Source of the DNA: CAYPOY01 sp964412395
Lineage (GTDB): Bacteria > Chloroflexota > Anaerolineae > B4-G1
DNA: 9,488 nucleotides
NCBI GenBank assembly: GCA_964412395.1
Contig: CAYPOY010000201.1
Coordinates: forward strand, 1 to 9,488
Direction of reading: 5' to 3'
This document shows positions 1-6,158 of this stretch, piece by piece. Below the pieces are notes generated by a model. The model was not told where the DNA came from and did not search any database. It saw only the letters and a program-made list of their open reading frames with translations. Position numbers and translations under genes: made by a program. Positions within the stretch are counted from its first letter, which is position 1, and each line of letters opens with the position of its first letter.

Positions 1-118
1 CCAGCGCCTCCTCGCCGTCCGACGCGGCGACGACCTCCCAGTTGGGCTGCTGCATACCAAAACCGACGGAGATGAGACGCGCCACGTCGGGTTCGTCATC
101 CACGATCAGGACCTTCAT
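1..118 (-). CDS. Response regulator, N-terminal part (runs off the left edge)
   Basis: Only the first 39 residues are in the window. They begin MKVLIVDDEPDVARLISVGF and reach ...SDGEEAL, the first beta strand and helix of a CheY-like receiver domain. D7 and D8 form the usual acidic metal pocket; the phosphoacceptor aspartate and any output domain lie beyond the edge. The ATG start at 118 overlaps the restored stop codon of the upstream sensor kinase (ATGA, 115-118), and a strong Shine-Dalgarno GGAGGGAG (126-133) lies 7 bases ahead of it. The two genes are therefore translationally coupled and the protein is most likely the phosphorylation partner of that kinase. The output type cannot be told from here. 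Confidence 0.9.
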   Translation of the reverse strand, partial: MKVLIVDDEPDVARLISVGFGMQQPNWEVVAASDGEEAL

Positions 119-1916
119 TGGTCTTCTCCCTCCAGTACAGGTAGGGCGATGAAGAAAGTGCTTCCCCGTGCCGACTCGCTCTCCACCCAGACGCGCCCCC
201 CCTGCAACTCCACCAACTGGCGGGTAATGTACAATCCCAATCCCAACCCCACCTTCCCAGTGCCATCGGGGATGACGTAGAAACGCTGGAAAAGGTGTGC
301 TGCTGCTCGCGCGGGATGCCGGAGCCATCGTCGGTGACGGCGACGACCAGTTCACCATCGCTGTGCTCCAGTGTGACCCGGATGTGCCCGCCCTTGGGAG
401 TGAACTTGTGGGCATTGGCCAGCAGGTTGGTCAGCGCCTGCTCGAAACGGCGGCGATCCACGTCGGCCAGCGCCGGGCCATCCGGCAGCATGGTCTCCAA
501 TTGTTGCCCCTTCTGCTCCATCAGTGGCGCGACGGCCGTGACTGTGCGCTCCACGATGCGCCGCAGGTCGGTAGGTTGGGTCGCCAGGGTGACCTGCCCG
601 ATCTCCAGGCGGGTGGACTCCAGCAGGTCAGTGACCAATGCCTCCAGCCGGCTGGTATGGTGGGCGATGGTCTCCAGCAGTTCGGCCTGTACCGCTGGAG
701 CAGCGTCGTGCAGCAGGTCCACCGAGGTCTTGATGCAGGTCAGGGGAGTACGCAGTTCGTGGGAGACGGTAGAGATGAAACTGCGCTGCAACTGCTCCAG
801 CGTGCGCAGTTGTCGAACCTGCTCGCGCTCCCGCTGGTAGAGCCGGGCATTGCGGATAGACAGCGCCGCCTCCTGGGCCAGTGCGCTGAGGAACGTCAGG
901 TCTTCCGTGCTGTAGTGGCGTGGCCGACGGTGGCCGATGTCCAGAAAGCCGATGGGCTGGCCGTGCAGGAGCAGGGGCACCGAGGCCCCGCAGACGATGT
1001 CCTCACGCTGTACCGTGGTCAGGAAGGCGCAATATTGCTCCGGGAGGGAGGAGGATGGCGTAAAGACGTAGGGCCGGCCTGTTTCGAGCATCGTTGTCAC
1101 CAGTTCGTCCTCCATTGGCCAGCGCACGTGCGCCAGGGACACGCTGTCAATTCCGTGCACTGCCGCCGGCCGCAGGTGATGCCCATCCTCTTCAATCAGA
1201 GAGATAAACGCAACGTCCGCCTCCAGGAGGCGACAGGAGGCCGTGACCACTGTTCGTAGCACGTGTTGCAGATCCAGGCTGATGCTCAGTTGCTGGAAGA
1301 GTTCGTTCAGGGTGGACAGGCGAGTGGCCAGCACCCGCTCTTGCTCCGTCTCCTGGTGCTCGCGGCGCAGTTGTTCCAACAGCAGGGCGCACAGGACGGC
1401 GACCACCAGCAACAGCAACAGTTTGGCCGCCACGATGTAGAGCGCGGTCGGGGTCCACAGTCCGGCCTGGTTGACGGCGCAGGCGCCGGCGTAGATCAGA
1501 CCCGCGATTAACGCCACCAGGATCGTCGGTACCAGGTCCATATAGAAGGCCACGCCGATGACGTTGAAGACGTAGAGGATGAAGAAGCCGGAGTGGTAGC
1601 CGCCGGTGAGATAGGTGGCCAGCGTGGCAACGACGGTATCGAGGGCCAGAAAGTTGAGCGGGCGGCGCAGCCAGCGCACATACCGGCTGACGAAGAGCAG
1701 CGCCAGGCTGTAGACGGCCACCCCCAGCACGGCATAGAAAGGCGAAACCAACAGCCCCTCCTCCAGGTGGTCAAAGATAGAGAGCACCAGCACCAGCAGC
1801 AGCGCCAGCCAGCGCAGGATCAGGAGCAATTGCCCAACCCAGGTCGGGTGGGGGAGCCCGTAGGCAGGCTCATCCTGCGCGACCCATCTTGTCTTCGTTT
1901 GTGGTTTGCGTCTCAT
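115..1916 (-). CDS. Membrane sensor histidine kinase (6 TM - GAF - HisKA - HATPase), frameshifted near 297
   Basis: This is an autophosphorylating sensor kinase of a two-component pair with the response regulator that follows it. Counting from the ATG at 1916, about six hydrophobic segments occupy residues 26-48, 57-80, 87-104, 109-127, 129-147 and 157-180. A GAF-like domain follows (about 200-360), then a HisKA domain with H386 in VSHELRTPL, an N box with N497 and N501 (LTNLLANAHKFT), and a G1 box DDGSGIP (529-535). At about residue 540 the frame is lost: one frame continues as nonsense to a stop at 96-98, while the -1 frame carries the expected FQRFYVIPDGTG, GLGLGLYITRQ (G2 box) and GGRVWVES, ending in a TGA at 115-117. 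The ATG at 1916 is chosen because GAGAGG lies 9 bases upstream, and because the upstream TTG at 1970 falls inside the -10 box of a consensus promoter. The family assignment is firm; the sensed signal is unknown. Confidence 0.9.
294..302 (-). other. Probable one-base deletion (frameshift) in the sensor kinase gene
   Basis: On the minus strand the sequence reads GAG CAG CAG CAC ACC TTT TCC, giving EQQHTFSS. Restoring one base in the CAG run would give EQQ-Q-HLFQRFY, which matches the usual spacing between the G1 box GIP and the (I/L)F.RFY motif; the other kinase in this window has GIP, six residues, then IFDRFY. A two-base insertion (CACAC in place of CAC) would also restore frame but leaves the linker one residue short. 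No canonical slippery heptamer is present. The undamaged downstream frame suggests either a very recent mutation or an assembly or sequencing error. Confidence 0.85.
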
Positions 1917-1969
1917 CGCGGTTGACCTCTCACGACGAACATCACTCACCAGTGATTTCACATAGTTCA

Positions 1970-1997
1970 ATTATATCTGTAGGGTGGGCGATGTCAA
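1970..1997 (-). promoter_or_regulatory. Sigma-70-type promoter of the sensor kinase/response regulator operon
   Basis: On the minus strand a perfect TTGACA (1997-1992), a 16-base spacer and a perfect TATAAT (1975-1970) are present. Transcription would begin near 1963, giving a leader of about 47 bases before the ATG at 1916. The leader contains a small 6-bp hairpin (1941-1946 with 1951-1956, loop CACC). The promoter is back to back with the pyrK promoter. Confidence 0.8.
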
Positions 1998-2022
1998 CAG
2001 CACCGCCGCGCGGATGCAGGAC

Positions 2023-2051
2023 TTTTCAGAACCCGCCCCCTGTGGTACACT
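2023..2051 (+). promoter_or_regulatory. Probable pyrK promoter (extended -10)
   Basis: TTTTCA (2023-2028), a 17-base spacer and TACACT (2046-2051) are each 4/6 matches to consensus. The -10 box is preceded by TGG, giving the extended -10 form TGnTACACT. The predicted start near 2058 leaves a leader of about 29 bases to the GTG at 2087. The spacing and position are good but the match is moderate. Confidence 0.5.
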
Positions 2052-2086
2052 TTCCACCCGGGACAAGCGCAAGAGGGAGCCGACAA

Positions 2087-2881
2087 GTGACTTTACCACA
2101 GACCGTCCGCATCCGCCAGATCCGGGATGAAACTCGCACCATCCGCACCTTCGTGCTGGATGCCGAGGTGTCGGAGGCAGAGCCGGGGCAGTTCATCATG
2201 CTCTGGCTGCCCGGCGTGGACGAAAAGCCCATCGCCATCGCCCGCCCCGCCCCACTCACAGTGACCGTCGCCCGCGTGGGGTCGTTCAGTGCAGCGCTGC
2301 ACCAGCGCAGAGTGGGTGACCGGGTGGGCTGGCGCGGCCCCTATGGGCGTGGGTTCTCATTATCACTACACGAAGATCGGCCAGCGCTGCTGGTGGCTGG
2401 TGGCTACGGCGCAGCCCCGCTCTATTTCCTGGCCACACGGGCCATCAAGCGCGGTATTCCCACCACCGTCGCCCTCGGCGCTCGCCGTGCCGATGACCTG
2501 GTCTACGTGGACCGGTTCCGCAGCCTGGGGGTCGAGCTCGCCATCGCCACCGACGACGGCTCCATCGGTTACAGAGGCTACGTCACCGACCTGGTCGCCC
2601 AACTAACCAACCAACCAGCCAGCCAACCAACCATCTACGCCTGTGGACCCGAACCAATGCTCGTCTCCCTGCACCGCCTGTGCCGCGAGCGAGATATTCC
2701 CGGCCAGTTAAGCGTGGAGCGCTACATGAAGTGCGGCATCGGCATCTGCGGGCAGTGCGCCCTGGATGGATTGTTGGTCTGCCAGGACGGGCCGGTGTTC
2801 GGCGTGGAGCAACTGGACGGCCTGCGCGACTTCGGCCACGCCCACCGCAGCGCCACCGGCCGCCGCTTGCCCATTCGGTGA
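2087..2881 (+). CDS. pyrK: Dihydroorotate dehydrogenase electron-transfer subunit (PyrK-like)
   Basis: This FAD/[2Fe-2S] protein of 264 residues passes electrons from a PyrD-type dihydroorotate dehydrogenase to NAD+ in UMP synthesis. A ferredoxin-reductase FAD domain (about 5-95) ends in GDRVGWRGPYGRGF (77-90). The NAD-binding domain shows VAGGYGAAPLYF (103-114) and CGPEPM (186-191). The C-terminal cluster domain has C216, C221, C224 and C232 (YMKCGIGICGQC, then VCQDGPVF). The DEKPIAIA element (45-52) replaces the common RPxS motif and, as I recall it, resembles archaeal PyrK. The GTG start is chosen because AGGGAG at 2074-2079 lies 7 bases ahead and a promoter lies just upstream; further in-frame upstream starts precede that promoter. 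No pyrD is adjacent, so the catalytic subunit must be elsewhere or the protein serves another oxidoreductase. A related role such as a ferredoxin-NADP reductase subunit cannot be fully excluded. Confidence 0.85.
   Translation: MTLPQTVRIRQIRDETRTIRTFVLDAEVSEAEPGQFIMLWLPGVDEKPIAIARPAPLTVTVARVGSFSAALHQRRVGDRVGWRGPYGRGFSLSLHEDRPALLVAGGYGAAPLYFLATRAIKRGIPTTVALGARRADDLVYVDRFRSLGVELAIATDDGSIGYRGYVTDLVAQLTNQPASQPTIYACGPEPMLVSLHRLCRERDIPGQLSVERYMKCGIGICGQCALDGLLVCQDGPVFGVEQLDGLRDFGHAHRSATGRRLPIR
2605..2632 (+). repeat. Tetranucleotide repeat (AACC/AGCC) inside pyrK
   Basis: Seven consecutive tetramers (AACC x3, AGCC x2, AACC x2), preceded by a near-copy AACT, encode the low-complexity linker around LTNQPASQPT (residues 173-182). 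The linker lies between the last NAD-domain helix (VTDLVAQL) and the strand leading to CGPEPM. Because the unit is four bases, gain or loss of one unit would break the frame. Confidence 0.85.
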
Positions 2882-2978
2882 GAAAACTGTAAACGAAACG
2901 AGGCGGAAATCTACAAGACGCTGCAACGAATGGGGCTGGTATAGCGGTTGACCGCACGTGTGCTTGCCTGCAGCGGCC
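2882..2978. other. Convergent intergenic gap between pyrK and the MFS gene
   Basis: These 97 bases separate two genes that run toward each other. I see no intrinsic terminator with a T-run. A 7-bp inverted repeat (CGGCCTC at 2974-2980, GAGGCCG at 2993-2999, 12-base loop) covers the MFS stop codon, and a 5-bp hairpin GCGGT-TG-ACCGC lies at 2944-2955. Neither is convincing as a terminator. Confidence 0.4.
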
Positions 2979-4226
2979 TCATGATGTCGCTGGAGGCCGT
3001 GGAACACGCCAATTTTCTGCCACCACGCCCGCCAGCAGCCCCAACAGCGTGATCCCACTGACTGCCGCGTACATCACGCAGTAATCCGTCACGCCGGCCA
3101 GCGAGCCCAGTCCCCAACTCCCCAGGCCGATCGTCAGATCATAGGCCGTGTACTGGATCGCCGCTCCACTTCCTCGCAGAGCCGGTTCAACACTCCCCTG
3201 CACACAGACATCGAGGCCAGCTCGCGCTGCTCCGCACCCCGCCCCGAAGAGCCCGGCCAGCGCCATCAGCACCCACCTGCTGGCGCCCACGGCAAACCCT
3301 GCCGCCGTCAGGCCGACCAGTGCCAGGCCCGCCAGCGCCGTCCTTCTGGCCCCCCACCGATCGGCGATGCGCCCTGCCGCCGGCTGTACCAGCGAGGAGA
3401 TAAGCGCGTAGGCGGCGAAGACCCAGCCTGTCCCGCCCAATCCTCGCGCATCGGCCAACAGGGGCAAGAAGACAATGAACGCGCCGAAGGGCACACCCAG
3501 CAGCGCCATCCATAGTGCGCCAACACGCACCCCCGGTTGCCGCAGGGCCTGCCGCAAGTCCACCTGCCCTGAGCACCGGGGTGCGGAGTTGTGCTTACCC
3601 CCAGGATGCCCCCGGGACGGGGGCTGAGAGCTTTTTCGAGCGATCTGTCCCCGGGACGGCAGCACCAACGTTGCCAACAACCCTACCCCACCAACCGCGC
3701 CTAGAGCCAGAAACAACACCCCGAAGCCAAACTCCCTCGCCATCCACTCGCCGAACAGCGGCGCTACCGTCATCGTCACTGTCGAAGCGACATTGGCCAA
3801 CCCCAGACCCTCCCCATAGCGACCGGGCGAAAGCAGATCAGCAATAAAGGCCTGATAGGCGACGGTAAAGAGTGCCATCCCCATACCGTGGACCGCCCGT
3901 ACCCCAAGCAGCAACGGCACGTTGGACCCAAGTGCGTAGAGCAGCGGCCCACCGCCAAAGAAGAGCGCGCCCAGCATCAGAACTGGCTTGCGACCCTGGC
4001 GGTCGGCCAGCACTCCGGCCAGTGGACGGGTGAGCAACGATGCCAGCGCAAAAGCCCAGGTCGCCAGGCCATTATCTGCAGGGGAACCGCCGATGGCCGC
4101 AATATAAAGAGGGAGTGTGGGAAAGAGAGCATGAAAGCTGAAGAAAAGCAACAAGGTAGCCGCCATTGCGACGAAGAAAGGCCAGGGATAGGCGGCTCTC
4201 CGACCAGGGCTGTGTGTTCCACTCAC
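2979..4226 (-). CDS. MFS transporter, 12 TM, specificity unknown
   Basis: This protein of 415 residues is a major facilitator superfamily transporter of the drug/sugar-efflux type. About twelve hydrophobic segments form two six-helix halves: the first helix is around residues 16-42, the sixth around 168-190, the seventh around 233-257 and the last around 383-405. MFS motif A is present in loop 2-3 as GVLADRQGRK (71-80) with a degenerate second copy GRIADRWGARR in the C-half. The cytoplasmic loop between the halves carries an unusual P/S/R/G/H-rich stretch (190-220) made partly by a DNA repeat. The start is the GTG at 4226, the first in-frame start after an upstream stop; its ribosome site is weak (TTAGGG close to the start). 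The gene follows lepA by 78 bases and may be cotranscribed. The substrate cannot be read from the sequence. Confidence 0.85.
   Translation of the reverse strand: MSGTHSPGRRAAYPWPFFVAMAATLLLFFSFHALFPTLPLYIAAIGGSPADNGLATWAFALASLLTRPLAGVLADRQGRKPVLMLGALFFGGGPLLYALGSNVPLLLGVRAVHGMGMALFTVAYQAFIADLLSPGRYGEGLGLANVASTVTMTVAPLFGEWMAREFGFGVLFLALGAVGGVGLLATLVLPSRGQIARKSSQPPSRGHPGGKHNSAPRCSGQVDLRQALRQPGVRVGALWMALLGVPFGAFIVFLPLLADARGLGGTGWVFAAYALISSLVQPAAGRIADRWGARRTALAGLALVGLTAAGFAVGASRWVLMALAGLFGAGCGAARAGLDVCVQGSVEPALRGSGAAIQYTAYDLTIGLGSWGLGSLAGVTDYCVMYAAVSGITLLGLLAGVVAENWRVPRPPATS
3609..3659 (-). repeat. Direct repeat with hairpin inside the MFS gene (central loop)
   Basis: CCCCGGGACGG occurs at 3610-3620 and again at 3649-3659, a period of 39 bases (13 codons), so the peptide PSRG appears at residues 190-193 and 203-206. 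The first copy is part of a perfect 7-bp hairpin GCCCCCG-GGA-CGGGGGC (3608-3624). It falls exactly in the central cytoplasmic loop and keeps the frame. It looks like a small repeat insertion, but no second genomic copy is visible in the window. Confidence 0.6.
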
Positions 4227-4304
4227 TGCCCTAACCCAATGGAAGGGTCATGCTGTAACGTCGCCACCCCTAAACCCAACCAGGTATGGGTCATCTTACA
4301 CCTA
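4227..4304 (-). other. lepA-MFS intergenic spacer
   Basis: The 78 bases between the lepA stop (TAA, 4305-4307) and the MFS GTG contain no terminator-like hairpin with a T-run and no convincing -35/-10 pair. The likeliest reading is simple cotranscription with lepA, although a weak promoter cannot be excluded. Confidence 0.4.
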
Positions 4305-6107
4305 TTAGTCACCATCCAACTTCAATACCGCCAGGAAGGCGTCCTGCGGGATCACCACCTGCCCGAACTGCTTGAGCCGCTTCTTGCCTTTCTTCTGCTT
4401 CTCCAACAACTTGCGCTTGCGCGTGACATCGCCACCGTAGCATTTGGCCAACACGTCCTTGCGCAGTGCGCTCACAGTCGATCGGGCGATAATCCGCCCA
4501 CCGACGGCTGCCTGAATGGGTACCTTGAACAGTTGCCGGGGAATGACCTCTTTCATCTTGCGCACCAGCGCCGAGCCTATCTCCTGGGCCTTATCGCGAT
4601 GCACGATCAGCGCTAGCGCATCCACCGGTTCCTTGTTGACCAGGATGTCCATGCGCACCAGCTCGCCCGGGCGGTAGCCGTCGAAGGTATAGTCCAGCGA
4701 GGCATAACCCCGCGTGGCCGACTTGAGCCGGTCGTGCAGGTCCACGATCATCTCCGAAAGCGGCATCTCGTAGGCCAGCACGACGCGCTGACTGTCCAGG
4801 TAGTCGGTAGTGTGGTAGATGCCGCGCCGCCGCGTGACCAACTCCATCACCGGGCCGATGTATTCCGCCGGCGTGAAGACCTGGATGCGCATCCACGGCT
4901 CGCGAATCTCCTCGATGGCGCTGGGGTCCGGCAAGTCGGCAGGACTGGCGACCCGGATTACCTCACCGCTGCGGGTGACGACCTGATAGGCGACGCTGGG
5001 GGCAGTGGCGATCAGGTCTAGCCCGTACTCCCGCTCCAGCCGCTCCTGCACGATCTCCATGTGGAAAAGGCCCAGGAAGCCACAACGAAAACCGAACTGA
5101 AGTGCCTGAGAGGTCTCTGGCTCAAAGACCAACGCCGCGTCGTTGAGTTGCAGTTTCTCCAGCGCGTCACGCAGGCTGTTGTAGTCCTCACCTTCAACCG
5201 GGTAGAGACCGGCAAAGACCATCGGTTTGACAGAACGGTAGCCAGGCAAGGGCTCCGATGCCGGATGAGCCACGCCGGTGAGCGTGTCGCCCACGTGACA
5301 CTCCCGCACCGTCTTGAGCCCTGTGGCGACGTAACCTACCTCGCCCGTGTTCAATCGCCCCGTGGGAGTCATCCCCGGCGTGAAGACCCCCACCTCGACG
5401 GGCTCGGTCTTGGCACCGGTCGCCATCAAGAGCAGCGGCTCCTCCTGCACCAACACGCCGTCCATCACGCGCACGTAGGCGACCACGCCCTTGTAGGGGT
5501 CGTAATGGGAATCGAAGACGAGTGCCCGCAACGGCGCGCCGGGCTGTCCCTGGGGCGACGGCAGCCGGGCCACCACCGCCTCCAACACCTGCTCAATCCT
5601 CCACCCCTCTCTGGCCGAGACGCGCAATACCTCGTCGGGCTCCACACCCATCAGTTCGGCCAGTTCCAGCGCCACCTCGTCGGGCCGCGCCAAGGCCAGG
5701 TCAATCTTGTTCACGACGGGGATAATCTCAAGACCGGCCTCGAGCGCCAGGTAGAGATTGGCCAGCGTCTGGGCCTCGATGCCCTGAGCGGCATCCACCA
5801 CCAAAAGTGCCCCCTCGCAGGCCACCAGTGCCCGGCTGACCTCGTAGGAGAAGTCCACGTGGCCGGGGGTATCAATCAGGTTCAGTTCGTACTCCTCGCC
5901 ATTGGCGGCAGTGTACCACATCCGCACCGCCGACGCTTTGATGGTGACCCCCTTCTCCCGCTCCAGGTCCATCGAATCGAGCACCTGGTCAGTCATCTGA
6001 CGGATGGGAATGGTTCCGGTCAGTTCCAACAGCCGGTCGGCCAACGTGGACTTGCCGTGATCAATGTGGGCGATGATGCAGAAATCACGAATACAAGCCT
6101 GATTCAC
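4305..6107 (-). CDS. lepA: Elongation factor 4 (LepA), ribosome back-translocating GTPase
   Basis: This is the complete 600-residue translational GTPase LepA/EF4, which binds the ribosome and acts on stalled or assembling ribosomes. The GTPase domain shows G1 AHIDHGKST (13-21), T55 in the switch I segment REKGVTIKA, G3 DTPGH (79-83, H83 being the catalytic histidine) and G4 NKID (133-136). The EF-G-like domains and the LepA-specific C-terminus follow, including GGRIIARSTVSALRKDVLAKC without its flanks, the basic KRKLLEKQKKGKKR and QVVIPQDAFLAVLK near the end. The start is the GTG at 6107: AAAGAGG (6116-6122) lies 8 bases upstream, the peptide MNQACIRDF aligns with the usual LepA N-terminus, and the alternative ATG at 6131 lies within the -10 box. 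It sits 47 bases after the kinase stop codon and has its own promoter. Confidence 0.97.
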   Translation of the reverse strand: MNQACIRDFCIIAHIDHGKSTLADRLLELTGTIPIRQMTDQVLDSMDLEREKGVTIKASAVRMWYTAANGEEYELNLIDTPGHVDFSYEVSRALVACEGALLVVDAAQGIEAQTLANLYLALEAGLEIIPVVNKIDLALARPDEVALELAELMGVEPDEVLRVSAREGWRIEQVLEAVVARLPSPQGQPGAPLRALVFDSHYDPYKGVVAYVRVMDGVLVQEEPLLLMATGAKTEPVEVGVFTPGMTPTGRLNTGEVGYVATGLKTVRECHVGDTLTGVAHPASEPLPGYRSVKPMVFAGLYPVEGEDYNSLRDALEKLQLNDAALVFEPETSQALQFGFRCGFLGLFHMEIVQERLEREYGLDLIATAPSVAYQVVTRSGEVIRVASPADLPDPSAIEEIREPWMRIQVFTPAEYIGPVMELVTRRRGIYHTTDYLDSQRVVLAYEMPLSEMIVDLHDRLKSATRGYASLDYTFDGYRPGELVRMDILVNKEPVDALALIVHRDKAQEIGSALVRKMKEVIPRQLFKVPIQAAVGGRIIARSTVSALRKDVLAKCYGGDVTRKRKLLEKQKKGKKRLKQFGQVVIPQDAFLAVLKLDGD

Positions 6108-6129
6108 AGATCCAACCTCTTTACATTCC

Positions 6130-6158
6130 ATTCTAGCCGGGCTGGAGCAAGTTGTCAA
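6130..6158 (-). promoter_or_regulatory. Near-consensus promoter of lepA overlapping the end of the upstream kinase gene
   Basis: On the minus strand TTGACA (6158-6153) and TAGAAT (6135-6130) are separated by 17 bases: a perfect -35 and a 5/6 -10. The -35 box contains the TGA stop codon of the kinase gene (6157-6155). Transcription would start near 6123, right at the Shine-Dalgarno AAAGAGG, giving a leader of about 16 bases. lepA can thus be expressed apart from tlyA and the kinase. Confidence 0.75.

Noticed and set aside
285..302. Programmed ribosomal frameshift in the sensor kinase
   Set aside because: The shift needed is -1 at CAC ACC TTT TCC. There is no X XXY YYZ slippery heptamer, and the P-site pairing after slippage would be poor. 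Histidine kinases of this type are not known to use recoding.
297..1259. Long plus-strand open frame opposite the sensor kinase gene
   Set aside because: It mirrors the minus-strand kinase, whose motifs are clear. The translation is rich in Q, R and G with no recognisable domain, as expected of an antisense shadow in GC-rich DNA.
1917..1970. TTG at 1970 as the sensor kinase start
   Set aside because: It lies within the -10 box TATAAT of the consensus promoter, so it would not be in the mRNA. The ATG at 1916 has a proper Shine-Dalgarno.
2974..2999. Inverted repeat CGGCCTC/GAGGCCG as a terminator between pyrK and the MFS gene
   Set aside because: It has a 12-base loop, no T-run on either strand, and overlaps the MFS stop codon, so there is no support for termination.
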